Below are positions 6,638 to 8,447 of a DNA stretch of 8,447 nucleotides, piece after piece. The notes under the pieces are model-generated. The model was not told the DNA's origin. It did no database searches and was given only the letters and a program-made list of their open reading frames with translations. Every line of letters starts with the position of its first letter. Position 1 is the stretch's first letter. The translations under genes and the position numbers were made by a program. The stretch is from NCBI GenBank assembly GCA_021781255.1, contig JAJXXG010001042.1:1-8447 (forward strand). Reading direction: 5' to 3'. The stretch is from Acidobacteriota bacterium. GTDB lineage: Bacteria > Acidobacteriota > Terriglobia > Terriglobales > Acidobacteriaceae.

Positions 6638-8050
6638 GTGTTGAGCGTGAAAGGGCTACTCCGCAACCTGCGCGGCAATGGAGACGGCAGTCACAGCGCG
6701 CGGCGCAGCAAACTGTTGCGCCTCGCGGTGCTCAGCAGCGGCCTGAGCAAAGTGACCGCCGTGGGCCTGCAGGGGCTGGCCATCCCGCTTGTCTATCACG
6801 CGCTGGGCACGCACCGGTTTGCGCTCTATCTGCTGCTGACGGCAGCGCTGGCCACCATCACTCTGCTGCAGTTCGGCGCGGGCCCGGGGCTTACGCAGTC
6901 CATTGCCAGGGCGCACGCGCACGGAGATGGCAGCGAAGAAGGCGGCGCTCTGGCATCGGCCTTTGTGTTCGTCACGGCTGCCGCTCTGCTTGGCGGAGTG
7001 ATTTGCGAGCTGGTGGTGAGGCTTGTGCCGGCTGCCACTCTGTTTGGAGCAAGCTACGCCGCCGATCAGGCATTGATCATTTACACCGCGGATGCCGTGG
7101 TGCTGGTGATGGTTCTCCTGCTGGCGCTGGGCGTCGTTGATTCGGCGTTGGCTGGCTATCAGGAGCAGGTGGCGACGAACCTGGGAATGTGTATTGCCAA
7201 CGTCATCAGCACCGTCGCGCTTATCGTTCTCTGCCGGTATCATCAGCCGACGATCGTGCAGGTGATGCTGGTTTTGTATGGCGGCGCAATTCTAAGCCGC
7301 TTCGTCAATCTGATTGTGCTGCTGGGCAAGCGCCCATATCTGCTGCGCGGCTTCATGCACATGAACCGCCGCAATCTTGGCCTCATGATGCACGCCGGCG
7401 TTGCGTTCTGGATCATCCAGGCCACGGGCGTTCTGGAGCAGCACGGCGGCATGTATCTGATGGCCCATCTCACCACGCCCCATGCAACGGTTATTTTCGG
7501 CGTCATTTTCCGCGTGGCGAATCTGGTCAGTTCAGCCGTAGGCATCTTCACGCAGCCCTTGTGGCCCGCCTTCACTGATGCTGTCGCGCGGCACGACTCC
7601 GGCTGGGTTCACCGCGCAGCCGCCAAAATCAAGCGCATCGTCATGTCCATTGCAGGCGCGCTAGCATTGCTTACGGTCACTCTCGGCTCGTGGACCATCG
7701 AGCATGTGTTGCGCGTCAACATCGCCGGGAGCCGGCAGGCCGTAATCATCATCGGCATCTATATTTTGTTCAATCTCTGGACCCACTACCACTACGTCGT
7801 GCTGATGGGACTGGACCGCGTGTGGACTGTCGCCGGGTTTGTGCTGATTGAGAACCTCAGCATGCTCGTGCTCGGCCTTGTCCTGGTTCCTCACATGGCT
7901 GCATCGGGAATGGCGGCGGCGTATCTTCTGGCCAGCGCGCTGTTGCCTGCATGGATTCTGCCGCGCATACTAAGCGGCCGCATGAACGACATTGCACAAT
8001 GCCAGGCCTGGCCGCCAGCCGCGCGTGCACAACAGATACAAGAGGGCTGA
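6638..8050 (+). CDS. Wzx-like oligosaccharide flippase, inner-membrane protein
   Basis: Predicted polysaccharide transporter of the MOP/PST superfamily that moves lipid-linked oligosaccharide from the cytoplasmic to the periplasmic face of the inner membrane. The 470-residue length is usual for the group. About twelve hydrophobic segments are visible, near residues 28-56, 61-80, 105-128, 147-172, 183-200, 205-230, 248-268, 283-305, 333-352, 367-390, 396-417 and 420-442. The N-terminus is polar and basic (RRSKLLR), as expected for a cytoplasmic end, and there is no cleavable signal. LQFGAGPGLTQSIA after the second segment, and QPLWPAFTDA in the middle, recall the family. The start is GTG 6638 or TTG 6641. 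GGGAG at 6630-6634 suits the TTG better (spacing 6 against 3). The assignment rests on topology, length and context; no diagnostic catalytic motif exists. A Wzy polymerase is less likely, since no large periplasmic loop is seen. Confidence 0.87.
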   Translation: MLSVKGLLRNLRGNGDGSHSARRSKLLRLAVLSSGLSKVTAVGLQGLAIPLVYHALGTHRFALYLLLTAALATITLLQFGAGPGLTQSIARAHAHGDGSEEGGALASAFVFVTAAALLGGVICELVVRLVPAATLFGASYAADQALIIYTADAVVLVMVLLLALGVVDSALAGYQEQVATNLGMCIANVISTVALIVLCRYHQPTIVQVMLVLYGGAILSRFVNLIVLLGKRPYLLRGFMHMNRRNLGLMMHAGVAFWIIQATGVLEQHGGMYLMAHLTTPHATVIFGVIFRVANLVSSAVGIFTQPLWPAFTDAVARHDSGWVHRAAAKIKRIVMSIAGALALLTVTLGSWTIEHVLRVNIAGSRQAVIIIGIYILFNLWTHYHYVVLMGLDRVWTVAGFVLIENLSMLVLGLVLVPHMAASGMAAAYLLASALLPAWILPRILSGRMNDIAQCQAWPPAARAQQIQEG

Positions 8051-8447
8051 TGCGGGAAATTTCAATCATGCACGTTGTTCTTGAACCGCGCTACTCCGGA
8101 GCGGAGATCCTGGTCCGCGATCTCGCGCAGCATCAGATGCAATCGGGGCATCGTGTTTCAATAGCCGCCCTCAGGCCCGCGCAGCAGAGCTTTGCCGGAG
8201 AGATGCAGAAGCTTGAGCAGCAGGGGTGCCGGATGCTGATTCCAGATTCCGCACTGGACGGCTTGCGGAGGGCAGGATGGCTGCACCGCTCAGTGAAGGC
8301 CATAGCGCCGGACATTGTGTTCGCGCATTCAGTTCTGCCGAGCGTATACACGCGATTGGCGATGCGCTTCACGCGGAAGCCGGTGATCGTCACGGTGCTG
8401 CATTCAGATGATGACTTCAACGATCGGCGCATCCGCAGATTGGAAAG
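8050..8447 (+). CDS. Glycosyltransferase, family 4-like, N-terminal part (cut by window end)
   Basis: An open frame runs from ATG 8050 to the window edge, giving 132 complete codons without a stop. The product begins MREISIMHVVLEPRYSGAEILVRDLAQHQMQSGHRVSIAAL. This is the first strand, a (G)GAE-type loop and the first helix of the acceptor domain of GT4 glycosyltransferases. Further on, PDIVFAHSVLPSVYTRLAMR and PVIVTVLHSDDDF continue that domain. The donor-binding half with the EX7E motif lies beyond the window, so family assignment is partial and the sugar unknown. The ATG shares its A with the TGA of the flippase gene (TGATG), so translation is probably coupled; AAGAGGG (8040-8046) is just upstream. 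A second in-frame ATG at 8068 (MHVVLEP) is an alternative start, with GGGAA before it. Confidence 0.82.
   Translation, partial: MREISIMHVVLEPRYSGAEILVRDLAQHQMQSGHRVSIAALRPAQQSFAGEMQKLEQQGCRMLIPDSALDGLRRAGWLHRSVKAIAPDIVFAHSVLPSVYTRLAMRFTRKPVIVTVLHSDDDFNDRRIRRLE

Noticed and set aside
6400..7140. Open frame of 246 codons on the + strand across the acetyltransferase-flippase junction
   Set aside because: It overlaps two real genes in another frame and gives an Arg/Ala/Gly-rich low-complexity product without membrane or hexapeptide features.

Overview
The window is a stretch of an exopolysaccharide or capsule biosynthesis locus from a GC-rich bacterium. All recognisable genes are on the + strand, closely spaced and probably co-transcribed. 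The organism is not fixed by the sequence. The GC-rich codon usage and this mix of glycosyltransferases (GTs) with gmd-fcl, a WcaF-type acetyltransferase and a flippase would fit an acidobacterium (Terriglobia) or another soil or environmental Gram-negative. That placement is an inference only. No rRNA, tRNA, CRISPR, IS element or phage gene was seen.

Layout: (1) 1-129, last 42 residues of a UDP-glucose 6-dehydrogenase-like protein; (2) 200-1366, GT4-type glycosyltransferase; (3) 1466-2551, GDP-mannose 4,6-dehydratase (gmd); (4) 2573-3532, GDP-L-fucose synthase (fcl); (5) about 3545-5914, a protein of about 770-790 residues made of two complete GT-B/GT4 glycosyltransferases in one reading frame; (6) 5984-6577, WcaF-like O-acetyltransferase with hexapeptide repeats; (7) 6638-8050, multi-spanning Wzx-like oligosaccharide flippase; (8) 8050-8447, N-terminal part of another GT4 glycosyltransferase, cut by the window edge and starting on the stop codon of the flippase gene. 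Intergenic gaps are 21-99 bases; no gene-free stretch exceeds 100 bases.

How the genes work together (inference from families): gmd and fcl convert GDP-mannose to GDP-L-fucose. The upstream dehydrogenase would supply UDP-glucuronate. Four GT domains would build an oligosaccharide on a lipid carrier, the WcaF-like enzyme would acetylate it, and the flippase would move it across the inner membrane for polymerisation. This parallels colanic-acid-type Wzx/Wzy loci. The initiating phosphoglycosyl transferase, Wzy polymerase, Wza/Wzc export parts and the enzymes that make GDP-mannose are not in the window.

The main unusual point is the tandem glycosyltransferase fusion. Smaller points are uncertain or non-ATG starts and short inverted repeats that overlap several stop codons. 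I found no convincing previously undescribed system.
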